Below are positions 1 through 6,757 of a DNA stretch of 24,189 nucleotides, piece by piece; position 1 is the first letter of the stretch, and each line of letters opens with the position of its first letter. This stretch comes from Treponema sp. (GTDB lineage: Bacteria; Spirochaetota; Spirochaetia; Treponematales; Breznakiellaceae): positions 1 through 24,189 of the forward strand of contig JAIRUO010000026.1 in the NCBI GenBank assembly GCA_031254385.1, in the 5' to 3' direction. Position numbers and translations under genes: made by a program. Below the pieces are notes generated by a model. The model searched no databases, was not told the origin of the DNA, and was given only the letters and a program-made list of their open reading frames with translations.

Positions 1-1
1 A

Positions 2-358
2 ATGATTATCAGCCCTGATAAGCGTAAATCCATAACTGGCCCTAGTTCATACCCCTGGAAGAAAGGGGTAAAAGAATTTGTGGAATACTGGTTGCCAAAG
101 TTACAAGCAGAGCAAGCAAGCGCAAATAAAACATTAGCGACTTCCAGAGCCAAATACACTCGTGAAACACGTTTGAGAGAAATCAACGGTCTCCCTGGCA
201 TTGTCGATTTTTTGTCTAAAAAATCTGGACAAAAGGTCGCGCCTTATGCTCTGAAAGTTGGAGGCGGGTTAACTATACAAAAAGCCGGAAGTTATCTGAA
301 ATGGACCGATGAACAAATACAAAAGGTCGTTGACGAACTGAACGCAATTTACCAATAA
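2..358 (+). CDS. Hypothetical protein, possibly 5'-truncated by the window edge
   Basis: A 118-residue soluble, basic protein that I do not recognise. It has no signal peptide, membrane segment or cysteine motif. The N-terminal half is Lys/Arg-rich with an amphipathic stretch around residues 20-60; the C-terminal third reads like a small helical domain (a Tyr-Ala-Leu-Lys-Val-Gly-Gly segment, then Trp-Thr-Asp-Glu-Gln and a final helix). The ATG lies at base 2, so the real start may be outside the window and no ribosome-binding site can be checked. It is separated from the next gene by about 345 bp of palindromic DNA, so it is probably not part of the dxs cluster. A nucleic-acid-binding or accessory role is possible, but nothing in the sequence proves it. 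Confidence 0.55.
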   Translation: MIISPDKRKSITGPSSYPWKKGVKEFVEYWLPKLQAEQASANKTLATSRAKYTRETRLREINGLPGIVDFLSKKSGQKVAPYALKVGGGLTIQKAGSYLKWTDEQIQKVVDELNAIYQ

Positions 359-368
359 TTGTTCACGT

Positions 369-397
369 AAATTTGGATAGTGCCTGGCACCAAATTT
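369..397. repeat. REP-like hairpin with GTGCCTGGCACC core
   Basis: AAATTTGG (369-376) and CCAAATTT (390-397) are a perfect 8-bp inverted repeat. The 13-nt interval contains the smaller palindrome TGCC-t-GGCA. It begins 11 bp after the upstream stop codon. There is no T-tract after it, so it is not a classical terminator. It resembles short dispersed palindromes seen between genes in many bacteria; copy number elsewhere is unknown. Confidence 0.6.
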
Positions 398-423
398 GCC
401 TCAGTTGCGTATCTTTGCTTTAG

Positions 424-496
424 GCGGCATGGTATACTCAACCGAGCCGCATAGCGGCGTCGCATCAACGATGCGCGGTTCCCCTCTTGATGCCGC
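424..496. repeat. Cloverleaf-like palindromic element
   Basis: Nested perfect inverted repeats: GCGGCAT (424-430) with ATGCCGC (490-496); inside it AACCG (440-444) with CGGTT (476-480); and inside that two side-by-side hairpins, GCCGC-ATA-GCGGC (446-458) and CGCAT-CAACG-ATGCG (461-475). Together they form a cloverleaf-like junction. No coding frame runs through it. It could be a REP/MITE-type element or a structured RNA; the window alone cannot decide. Confidence 0.6.
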
Positions 497-520
497 TGTT
501 TTAATGCTTTAGCTTCGGAT

Positions 521-619
521 GCTAAAAATCCGCATGGATGCCGCCACGCCGCCGAATGGCGGCGCTTATATACATTCCTATCGGCAAACGGCCCGAAGGG
601 ACGTATGCGGATTTTTAGC
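521..619. repeat. 99-bp element bounded by a 15-bp perfect inverted repeat
   Basis: GCTAAAAATCCGCAT (521-535) and ATGCGGATTTTTAGC (605-619) are exact reverse complements 69 bp apart. Between them is a GC-rich hairpin, CGCCGCC-GAAT-GGCGGCG (547-564). The left arm can also pair with TTTAGC at 508-513 (GCTAAA, 521-526), giving an alternative small hairpin. No flanking target-site duplication is obvious and no ORF lies inside. This is the layout of a small non-autonomous palindromic element upstream of the bS22-dxs cluster. Confidence 0.6.
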
Positions 620-622
620 CCA

Positions 623-656
623 TTGACTTTTTTTCAGCTTTTACCCATACTATAAT
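623..656 (+). promoter_or_regulatory. Promoter candidate for the bS22-dxs cluster
   Basis: A consensus -10 box TATAAT lies at 651-656, with a TTGACT hexamer at 623-628. The 22-nt gap is longer than the ideal 17, so the -35 may be weak or may instead be the T-rich run at 628-634. Transcription would start near 663 and give a leader of about 40 nt before the GTG at 704. It is the only good -10 in the gap upstream of an otherwise closely packed gene cluster. Confidence 0.4.
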
Positions 657-703
657 CCGAGCCAGGGGCAGAAAGTCCCGCAAAAGGCCTAAGGAGATAT
701 TGA

Positions 704-793
704 GTGCCCTGCGGAAGAAAACGCAAACTTCGGAAGATTGCAACGCATAAACGCAAGAAAAAGCTTAGAAAAAACCGGCATAAGAACAAATAA
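704..793 (+). CDS. bS22-like small ribosomal protein (AURKAIP1/COX24, mS38-type domain)
   Basis: A 29-codon ORF starting with GTG at 704 and ending with TAA at 791-793. The product begins Met-Pro-Cys-Gly-Arg-Lys and is almost entirely Arg, Lys and His, including Ile-Ala-Thr-His-Lys-Arg-Lys-Lys-Lys and Leu-Arg-Lys-Asn-Arg-His. This matches the known short AURKAIP1/COX24-domain family, bacterial relatives of mitochondrial ribosomal protein mS38 and of mycobacterial bS22, which sit on the small subunit. A strong ribosome-binding site, AAGGAG (691-696), lies 7 nt upstream of GTG. It is 20 bp upstream of dxs, probably on the same transcript. The assignment rests on recalled family features. Confidence 0.82.
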   Translation: MPCGRKRKLRKIATHKRKKKLRKNRHKNK

Positions 794-813
794 GGCCGGG
801 CTGCAAGCGCTAT

Positions 814-2772
814 ATGCAGCAGGATAGTTCCCTTTTAGGAAGAATCAAGGAGCCCCAGGATCTAAGGGGCTTAAGTTTCATTGAACTGAATAAGCTCGCC
901 AAGGAAATTCGCGAACTAATTATTGCCACCGTAAGCCGGAACGGCGGCCATCTCGCGTCCAATCTTGGGGTTGTAGAGCTTACCATAGCCCTGCATCGGG
1001 TTTTTGACTCCCCCAGAGACATGATAGTTTGGGATGTGGGCCATCAATGCTATACCCACAAACTCCTTACAGGCCGCCTTAATGAATTTTCGGGAATCCG
1101 CAAAGAAAACGGGTTGTCCGGGTTTCCCAGATATTCAGAAAGCCCACACGACTGGTTTAATACGGGTCATGCCTCTACTTCCATCTCCGCGGCACTGGGG
1201 CTTTTGGCTGCTGAAAAAATCATGGACAATGCTGATGGGGACCTAATACACGTTGCCGCTGTAATAGGCGATGGGGCCCTTACCGGCGGCATGGCTTACG
1301 AGGCCCTGTCCCACGCCGGTCAGATCGGGCTTCCCCTCATCGTAATTCTTAACGACAATAAGATGTCCATAAGCCCCAATGTGGGGGGGCTCTCAAAATA
1401 TTTGAGCCGCCTTTCCATGAAGAAAAAGTATCAGAGTTTCCGCCGCAGTTTTGACGCTATGGTAAAAAGGCTTCCATATATTGGGAATCTGTTTTTTGAC
1501 GTGGTTGTGCGCCTTAAAAGGGCGGTAAAAGCGGTCTTCTATACTGATAATTTTTTTGTGGATTTGGGCTTTGAATATGTCGGCCCCATAGACGGGCATA
1601 ATATTCCGCTTCTTTGCGGAGTCATAAAAGACGCTGCCAGCCTTGGGAAGCCTGTGGTCATTCATGTAATAACCCGGAAAGGGAAAGGACATGTGTTTGC
1701 AGAAGACGATCCTGGAACCTATCATGGGGTGTCTTCCCCAAAGACCGAAACCGATAATTCAGAGCTTCCTGAATCTGGTTTTACCGAGATCTTTGGCAGC
1801 GCCTTGGTAAAGGCAGCCAGGCTTGACAAGGGCGTTGTTGCGATTACCGCTGCAATGGAAAAAGGTACAGGTTTATCATCATTCAGAAAGGAATTTCCTA
1901 AACGCTTTTTTGATACAGGCATAGCGGAAGAGCACGCCATTACTTTTGCCGCAGGGTTGGCAAGGCGGGGGCTTAAGCCTGTGGTCGCGCTTTATTCTAC
2001 CTTTGCCCAGCGCGGTGTCGATCAGGTAATACATGACGTAAGCTTGCAGAAACTGCCCGTGGTCTTTGCGCTGGACAGGGCAGGCTTTGTAAGCGATGAT
2101 GGCGAAACCCATCAAGGGCTGTTTGACATAAGCCTTTTCCGTTCCGCTCCGGGCATGACTATACTTGCTCCTGCTGGCAAAGAAGAACTGGAGGCCATGC
2201 TTAACTGGGCTCTCTTTGAGTATAACAGGGGTCCGGTAATGATCCGTTATCCCAAGGATGCAGTGCCCTCTGGCGATACTGCCTTTTTACAGCCCATCAA
2301 AAACGGGCGTGGCGTGTTGATTCGCGCTTCTGATATTAGCGTTCCTGATAATTATTCCAAGCCGGAACTCTGCATTATTTTTACCGGAAGCCTTTATCCC
2401 CAGGTAATGGAGGCGGCAAAACTCCTAAAAGCAGAAAATATCAGTACAGATACTTATAACCTTCGCTTTATCGCTCCTGTTGATGAAGACCATCTGAGCT
2501 TAATCATGAACAGCTATGAATCCGTTTTAATTGTTGAAGAAGGAATAACGCCAGGTGGTTTTGGCGAATATGCTGCGGAACTGTTTGTGCGGCGTGGTTG
2601 TTCTTGCCGTCTGAAGGTCCTTGGAATTCCGAACACTTTGTATTGTCTGGGCAAGCGTCCTGATTTGTTGCGCCGCAACGGCCTTGACCGCGAAGGAATT
2701 GCGGCAGCGGCTTTGAAGCTTGCCGGTACCGGGGTATTAGCACAGAAGGAGGCGGCAATTCTTCATGCTTAA
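814..2772 (+). CDS. dxs: 1-deoxy-D-xylulose-5-phosphate synthase
   Basis: Condenses pyruvate and glyceraldehyde 3-phosphate to DXP, the first step of the MEP isoprenoid pathway and a source for thiamine and pyridoxal. At 652 residues it is full length. Visible landmarks: Gly-Gly-His at 44-46 (active-site His), the thiamine-diphosphate motif GDGALTGGM at 152-160 followed by Asn-Asp-Asn at 180-182, the catalytic Glu in Ala-Glu-Glu-His at 371-374, and the Asp-Arg-Ala-Gly loop at 421-424 in the transketolase pyrimidine-binding domain. The C-terminal transketolase domain follows. No good ribosome-binding site precedes the ATG, so translation may be coupled to the bS22-like ORF ending 20 bp upstream. 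The 3' end overlaps folP by 8 bp. Confidence 0.97.
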   Translation: MQQDSSLLGRIKEPQDLRGLSFIELNKLAKEIRELIIATVSRNGGHLASNLGVVELTIALHRVFDSPRDMIVWDVGHQCYTHKLLTGRLNEFSGIRKENGLSGFPRYSESPHDWFNTGHASTSISAALGLLAAEKIMDNADGDLIHVAAVIGDGALTGGMAYEALSHAGQIGLPLIVILNDNKMSISPNVGGLSKYLSRLSMKKKYQSFRRSFDAMVKRLPYIGNLFFDVVVRLKRAVKAVFYTDNFFVDLGFEYVGPIDGHNIPLLCGVIKDAASLGKPVVIHVITRKGKGHVFAEDDPGTYHGVSSPKTETDNSELPESGFTEIFGSALVKAARLDKGVVAITAAMEKGTGLSSFRKEFPKRFFDTGIAEEHAITFAAGLARRGLKPVVALYSTFAQRGVDQVIHDVSLQKLPVVFALDRAGFVSDDGETHQGLFDISLFRSAPGMTILAPAGKEELEAMLNWALFEYNRGPVMIRYPKDAVPSGDTAFLQPIKNGRGVLIRASDISVPDNYSKPELCIIFTGSLYPQVMEAAKLLKAENISTDTYNLRFIAPVDEDHLSLIMNSYESVLIVEEGITPGGFGEYAAELFVRRGCSCRLKVLGIPNTLYCLGKRPDLLRRNGLDREGIAAAALKLAGTGVLAQKEAAILHA

Positions 2773-3592
2773 TTTTTCTGGCCACTGCCTGGTAATGGCA
2801 ATAGTGAACTGCAATGGCGATTCTTTTTATGCTCCGTCAAGGGCTCAGGCGCAGGGGGCTGTAGACCTGGCCATGGCAGCAGAAGAAGCCGGTGCGGACA
2901 TCATAGACTTTGGCGGCGAATCTACCCGTCCAGGAGCATCCTATATTGATGCGGACGAGGAACTTAGGCGGGTCATACCTGTAATTGAGGCTTTTAGAAA
3001 ACGCTCTAGGCTTCCTATTTCCGTTGATACCAGAAAGGCTGTAGTAGCCCGACAGTGCCTGGAAGCCGGAGCGGATATAATAAATGATATTTCCGCGCTG
3101 GAAGACGATAAGGACATGGCGTCTTTCTGTGCCGAAAAGAACGCCACGGTTGTTCTGATGCACAAGAAGGGGAATCCTCAAGATATGCAGGATGCCCCTC
3201 ATTATGATGATGTTTTTTCTGAGGTTACAGCGTATCTCCTTTCCGCGGCGGAACGCGCCCTGGCAGCCGGTATCAGTCGGGAAAGCATAATCCTTGATCC
3301 GGGCTTTGGTTTTGGCAAAAGCGGCGCCGATAACCTGTGCCTTCTGGCTCGTCTTGCGGAAATCAGAGAGAGGGGCTATCCTTTATTAGCAGGACTTTCA
3401 CGGAAATCCTTTATAGGCGAGATGATCGGCCAAGACACCAATAAGGTGTCAGATGCCTTCGGGCGGCTTGCCGGGACTTTGGCAGCCAACGCTGCCGCGA
3501 TTATGGCTGGGGCTGATATAATCCGAGTTCATGATGTGAAAGAAGGGGCGGATTTAGTCAAGGTACTGTATGCCGTTAAAAGGGCGGGTTAA
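2765..3592 (+). CDS. folP: Dihydropteroate synthase
   Basis: Joins p-aminobenzoate to dihydropterin pyrophosphate in folate synthesis; the cytoplasmic target of sulfonamides. 275 residues, normal length, a TIM barrel. Seen: Ile-Asp-Phe-Gly-Gly-Glu-Ser-Thr-Arg-Pro-Gly at 47-57, Asp-Thr-Arg-Lys on the next strand, Ile-Asn-Asp-Ile-Ser, and Asp-Pro-Gly-Phe-Gly-Phe-Gly-Lys. The N-terminal loop, usually Asn-Val-Thr-Pro-Asp-Ser-Phe, reads Asn-Cys-Asn-Gly-Asp-Ser-Phe (15-21), an unusual variant of a substrate-contacting loop. AGAAGGAGG lies upstream of the ATG, which overlaps the dxs stop (ATGCTTAA). A folP-cdaA pairing is, as I recall, known in other phyla, so co-transcription with the next genes is likely. 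Confidence 0.95.
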   Translation: MLNFSGHCLVMAIVNCNGDSFYAPSRAQAQGAVDLAMAAEEAGADIIDFGGESTRPGASYIDADEELRRVIPVIEAFRKRSRLPISVDTRKAVVARQCLEAGADIINDISALEDDKDMASFCAEKNATVVLMHKKGNPQDMQDAPHYDDVFSEVTAYLLSAAERALAAGISRESIILDPGFGFGKSGADNLCLLARLAEIRERGYPLLAGLSRKSFIGEMIGQDTNKVSDAFGRLAGTLAANAAAIMAGADIIRVHDVKEGADLVKVLYAVKRAG

Positions 3593-3595
3593 AAA

Positions 3596-4447
3596 ATGGA
3601 ATGGTTTCAACAATTAAATTCTATCTATGAACTAATCCGGCCTCTTCTGGATATAGTTATTCTGGCCTTCCTTCTATATAAAGCCTACGAAATGCTGGTA
3701 AAAACCCAGGCGATTCAGCTTATAAAAGGCGCGGCGGTTTTGGCCATTGTTTACGGCCTGGCGATTCTGCTTAGGCTGACAACGCTCGAGTGGATACTCA
3801 ACTTTATCGCCCCCGGATTAGTCATAGCCATTGCCATTGTTTTCCAGCCTGAATTGCGTAAGATAATAATACGCATGGGCCAGGGCGAACTGTTCAAGCC
3901 GGACAGCAAACCCAACCTTGGCCAGCTAGAAGCTGTTGTTACGGCAGCGGAAATTCTTTCCAGGGAAAAGAGGGGCATGCTGGTGGTGTTTCCCAGGCGC
4001 ATAAATATCAAGGCCGTTGTAGAAACCGGAACCCGGCTTAACGCGGACATCTCGTCCAGCCTGATAGTAGCGGTATTTGAATTTGATACGCCCTTGCATG
4101 ACGGCGCAATGATCATCCAGAACGGAAGAATTGTAGCCGCTGGCTGCTTTCTGCCTTTGTCAGAACAGCAGGATATTAAGAAGAGTTTTGGCACTCGGCA
4201 CCGGGCATCCCTTGGCATGTCCGAGCAGTCCGATGCAGTCATTCTGGTGGTCTCCGAAGAAACAGGCGCAATCAGCCTGGCTTACGACAGTAAACTCAAC
4301 TATGACCTGTCTCCTCTGGAAGTAACACGTAAGCTCAGAGAACTTTTGGACAAGGGTGCCAGAAAGGTAATTTCCGGTACAACGGTTTCGGATGATTCAG
4401 GCGATAATGGATCAGGTGAAGAAAAAGGGGCTTTTGTTGAATCTTAA
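3596..4447 (+). CDS. cdaA: Diadenylate cyclase, membrane-bound CdaA type
   Basis: Makes cyclic di-AMP from two ATP. 283 residues. Three hydrophobic segments near residues 15-35, 40-60 and 66-86 form the membrane anchor. The DisA_N catalytic domain follows, with Asp-Gly-Ala at 169-171 (in His-Asp-Gly-Ala-Met-Ile-Ile) and Gly-Thr-Arg-His-Arg at 199-203, the two diagnostic motifs for metal/ATP binding and catalysis. The C-terminal tail is acidic and glycine/serine-rich. It starts 3 bp after folP. The next gene, a YbbR-domain protein, begins inside its 3' end, reproducing the cdaA-cdaR pair known from Firmicutes and other bacteria. Confidence 0.96.
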   Translation: MEWFQQLNSIYELIRPLLDIVILAFLLYKAYEMLVKTQAIQLIKGAAVLAIVYGLAILLRLTTLEWILNFIAPGLVIAIAIVFQPELRKIIIRMGQGELFKPDSKPNLGQLEAVVTAAEILSREKRGMLVVFPRRINIKAVVETGTRLNADISSSLIVAVFEFDTPLHDGAMIIQNGRIVAAGCFLPLSEQQDIKKSFGTRHRASLGMSEQSDAVILVVSEETGAISLAYDSKLNYDLSPLEVTRKLRELLDKGARKVISGTTVSDDSGDNGSGEEKGAFVES

Positions 4448-5387
4448 CAAATTACTCGCGAAGGCCGCAGAAAATTGGCCAGCTAAAGTCTTTTCTATAG
4501 CATTGGCTATGGTGCTCTTTGTGTTTCACCGCATGAGTTCCCTGACAGAACGTTATTTTTCGGTTCCCCTGATTATAGAATCACAGACAAATATAGTTCC
4601 GGCCAGCTCATATCCGCGCACGATACGCGTAACGCTGCGCGGTGATGCAAACGTTATTTATCCAATCCAGGAAGACGATATTCAGGCTTATGTTGATTTA
4701 GCCAAATACAGCAGTCCGGGCAATTATCAGGCTGTTGTTCAAATTCGTAAAAAGGGGACCGCGCTGGAAGTGTCTCCCCTGGACATCAGGGTAGACCCCG
4801 GTGAAATTCCCCTTACGCTGGATTACAAGATAAGCAAATTTGTTCCCCTAACAGCGGATTTGCAGGGCGAAGTAGAGCCGGGTTATGTGCTGAATTCCTA
4901 TTCCCTTAATCCTGCCCAGGTTATCATAGACGGCCCTTCCAGGCTTATTAGTTACATTTCAGAATTAAGCACTGATGTAATTGATCTTACAGGGCAGTCA
5001 GAAGATTTTACTTATGCGGTAAGCATACTAAACCGCGATCCCCTTATGGTAATCCGGGGCAACGGGATTACGGAATTCAGCGGAAATATCAGCAGGGTAG
5101 TTTCTGTGCGTAATGTTCAGCATGTTCCGGTTAGCATAACCGGCCTGGCAGAACAGTTTTCCGGCGAATTGGAAACCAGGACTGTTACGCTTCATCTTGA
5201 AGGCAGGACTCAGGATGCTCTTGACAGCTTTATTCTGCCAGAAAATTTTCTTATAGTTGACTGTTCCGCGATTAACGAGCCGGGCATATATATATTACAG
5301 GTCAGAGGTGATGTTCCTCCCGGCCTAATTTTAACAACAGATCCTCACGAAATGAAGGTAGAAATTTTCCTTGCGGAGGAATTGTAA
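4392..5387 (+). CDS. cdaR: YbbR-domain protein, CdaA regulator-like
   Basis: A membrane-anchored extracytoplasmic protein of up to 331 residues. A single transmembrane helix lies near residues 33-47 (Val-Phe-Ser-Ile-Ala-Leu-Ala-Met-Val-Leu), followed by repeated beta-rich YbbR modules, for example the stretches ending in Val-Asp-Pro-Gly-Glu-Ile and Ile-Ile-Asp-Gly-Pro-Ser. CdaR proteins bind CdaA and modulate cyclic-di-AMP synthesis in the species studied. The start is uncertain: ATG 4392 gives a 56-bp overlap with cdaA, ATG 4407 is also in frame, and a TTG at 4437 has AAGGGG upstream and would cut the overlap to 11 bp. Function is from family and position. Confidence 0.88.
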   Translation: MIQAIMDQVKKKGLLLNLNKLLAKAAENWPAKVFSIALAMVLFVFHRMSSLTERYFSVPLIIESQTNIVPASSYPRTIRVTLRGDANVIYPIQEDDIQAYVDLAKYSSPGNYQAVVQIRKKGTALEVSPLDIRVDPGEIPLTLDYKISKFVPLTADLQGEVEPGYVLNSYSLNPAQVIIDGPSRLISYISELSTDVIDLTGQSEDFTYAVSILNRDPLMVIRGNGITEFSGNISRVVSVRNVQHVPVSITGLAEQFSGELETRTVTLHLEGRTQDALDSFILPENFLIVDCSAINEPGIYILQVRGDVPPGLILTTDPHEMKVEIFLAEEL

Positions 5388-5390
5388 AAA

Positions 5391-5771
5391 ATGATAATCG
5401 GGATAGGAGTGGATGTAGTCCATGCCAGCAGGATGGAGCGATGGAGGAATACTCCCCGGCTATTGGAACGCTACTTTCATCCCTATGAACTGCAAGCTGC
5501 ACTTTCCAGGGGAGGTGGAGTTGATCTGTCACTTGCGGCCCGCTTTGCCGCCAAGGAAGCTTTTGGAAAGGCATTGGGTACAGGATTGGCCGGAATAGTC
5601 CTTAAAGACATCATGGTCAAAAATCGGCATAACGGCCAACCGGAGATAGAAGTCTTTGGCACAGCCCTCAACGCTTTGAAGCGTAGCAACGCTGACATGA
5701 TTCATATTTCCCTTACCCATGAAAAAGACAACGCCGTTGCCATGGTAGTGCTGGAGAGGAAACATGAGTAA
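5391..5771 (+). CDS. acpS: Holo-[acyl-carrier-protein] synthase
   Basis: Transfers 4'-phosphopantetheine from coenzyme A to acyl carrier protein, activating fatty-acid synthesis. 126 residues, the normal AcpS length. Seen: Gly-Ile-Gly-Val-Asp at 4-8 with the metal-binding Asp8, and Phe-Ala-Ala-Lys-Glu-Ala-Phe-Gly-Lys-Ala at 52-61 with the catalytic Glu56, then a C-terminal Ile-Ser-Leu-Thr-His-Glu motif. It starts 3 bp after the YbbR gene; its stop overlaps the next ORF by 8 bp (ATGAGTAA). The cytoplasmic homotrimer is the usual form. Confidence 0.96.
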   Translation: MIIGIGVDVVHASRMERWRNTPRLLERYFHPYELQAALSRGGGVDLSLAARFAAKEAFGKALGTGLAGIVLKDIMVKNRHNGQPEIEVFGTALNALKRSNADMIHISLTHEKDNAVAMVVLERKHE

Positions 5772-6633
5772 GGCAAAACCAACCACAACCGAAGCAAAGC
5801 TTTCTTTTCAATCCAAGGAAGAATATACCTGTCCCCTTTGCGGAACCGTTTTTCGCAGGGAAGAATTGCTTTCTGGAGGCGGCAGGCTCAATGCGGGCGC
5901 GTTAACCGACGAGCTTCACAGGCTTTATATACCTTCTGCCAGATACGGGGATGTTTATCCCCAGATATATCTGGCAACGGTTTGTCCTGAATGCTGGTTC
6001 ACAGCGATGGACAAGGATTTTGAAGCCCTGCCCCGTCCTAGCCATGAAAAGGTTAAAATGGATAGGGTAAAACGTATGGACGACGTCAATTCTATTTTTC
6101 CCAAAATAGATTTTCATAAACAGAGGAATCTGGTATCAGGCACCGCGTCGCAGTACCTTTTAGTACGCTGCTATGAATTTTTTCCTAAAGAGTTTTCACC
6201 TACCAGTAAGCAGGGCATTGCCTCGTTAAGGGCAGGCTGGCTTTTTGAAGAAATGGATAAAAAAAATCCGGGGCAGCATTATGACTGGCTCGCGCAACTA
6301 TTTAAGAAAAAGGCCATGTTCTTTTATAACGAGGCAATTAATCGCGAGCAGACAGGCAAGGAAAATCTTTCCGGCCTAAAAATTTTTGGGCCGGATACGG
6401 ATAAAAATTACGGTTATGATGGTTTCCTTTATCTTACGGCATTATTGAGATATAAATATGGCTTTCTTGACAACCCGGAAGTTCGAGCCAAAGTTCTGGA
6501 AGAGTGCAAACGTACCATTGCAAAAATTTTTGGCGTTGGCAAATCATCAAAAGAAAAGCCTGGCCCGCTATTGGAGAGTGCGCGGAAACTCTACGACGAT
6601 CTGACCAAAGAACTTAATGAAGCGGATGCCTGA
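5764..6633 (+). CDS. DUF2225 family protein
   Basis: A 289-residue cytoplasmic protein of unknown function. Two Cys-x-x-Cys pairs, C23/C26 and C74/C77, make a probable zinc-binding site around a conserved-looking Leu-Tyr-Ile-Pro-Ser-Ala-Arg-Tyr-Gly-Asp segment. The rest is helical and Lys/Glu-rich, with a Phe-Phe-Tyr-Asn-Glu-Ala segment typical of TPR-like helices in this family. No signal peptide. The start ATG overlaps the acpS stop, so translation is probably coupled. DUF2225 proteins are common in spirochaetes and Firmicutes; I know of no proven activity. Position between acpS and truA gives no clear functional clue. Confidence 0.85.
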   Translation: MSKAKPTTTEAKLSFQSKEEYTCPLCGTVFRREELLSGGGRLNAGALTDELHRLYIPSARYGDVYPQIYLATVCPECWFTAMDKDFEALPRPSHEKVKMDRVKRMDDVNSIFPKIDFHKQRNLVSGTASQYLLVRCYEFFPKEFSPTSKQGIASLRAGWLFEEMDKKNPGQHYDWLAQLFKKKAMFFYNEAINREQTGKENLSGLKIFGPDTDKNYGYDGFLYLTALLRYKYGFLDNPEVRAKVLEECKRTIAKIFGVGKSSKEKPGPLLESARKLYDDLTKELNEADA

Positions 6634-6643
6634 TTCGTGGCGA

Positions 6644-6757
6644 GGGTTTCATACCCCGCCCCTCTGGGCGGTCATAAGGGTATGAAACCCGAGTCCAATA
6701 CCTTTAGAGAACAACATACCCCGCTGCTCTGCGGCGGGGATGTTGATACTAAAGTAT
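6644..6757. repeat. Compound palindromic element at the start of truA
   Basis: Two adjacent hairpins. The first has perfect 13-bp arms, GGGTTTCATACCC (6644-6656) and GGGTATGAAACCC (6678-6690), with an inner CGCCC-GGGCG stem (6657-6670). The second pairs CTTTAG (6702-6707) with CTAAAG (6749-6754), CAACAT (6712-6717) with ATGTTG (6740-6745) and CCCCGC (6719-6724) with GCGGGG (6734-6739), with an unpaired A at 6718. A reading frame stays open across both and joins the pseudouridine synthase domain. The arrangement recalls palindromic elements inserted within genes in other bacteria. Confidence 0.7.

Noticed and set aside
521..619. Insertion sequence or riboswitch
   Set aside because: No transposase gene lies in or beside the inverted repeats, and I could match the sequence to no riboswitch class.
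3751..4242. 163-codon minus-strand ORF opposite cdaA
   Set aside because: Antisense shadow of the cyclase domain with no recognisable features.
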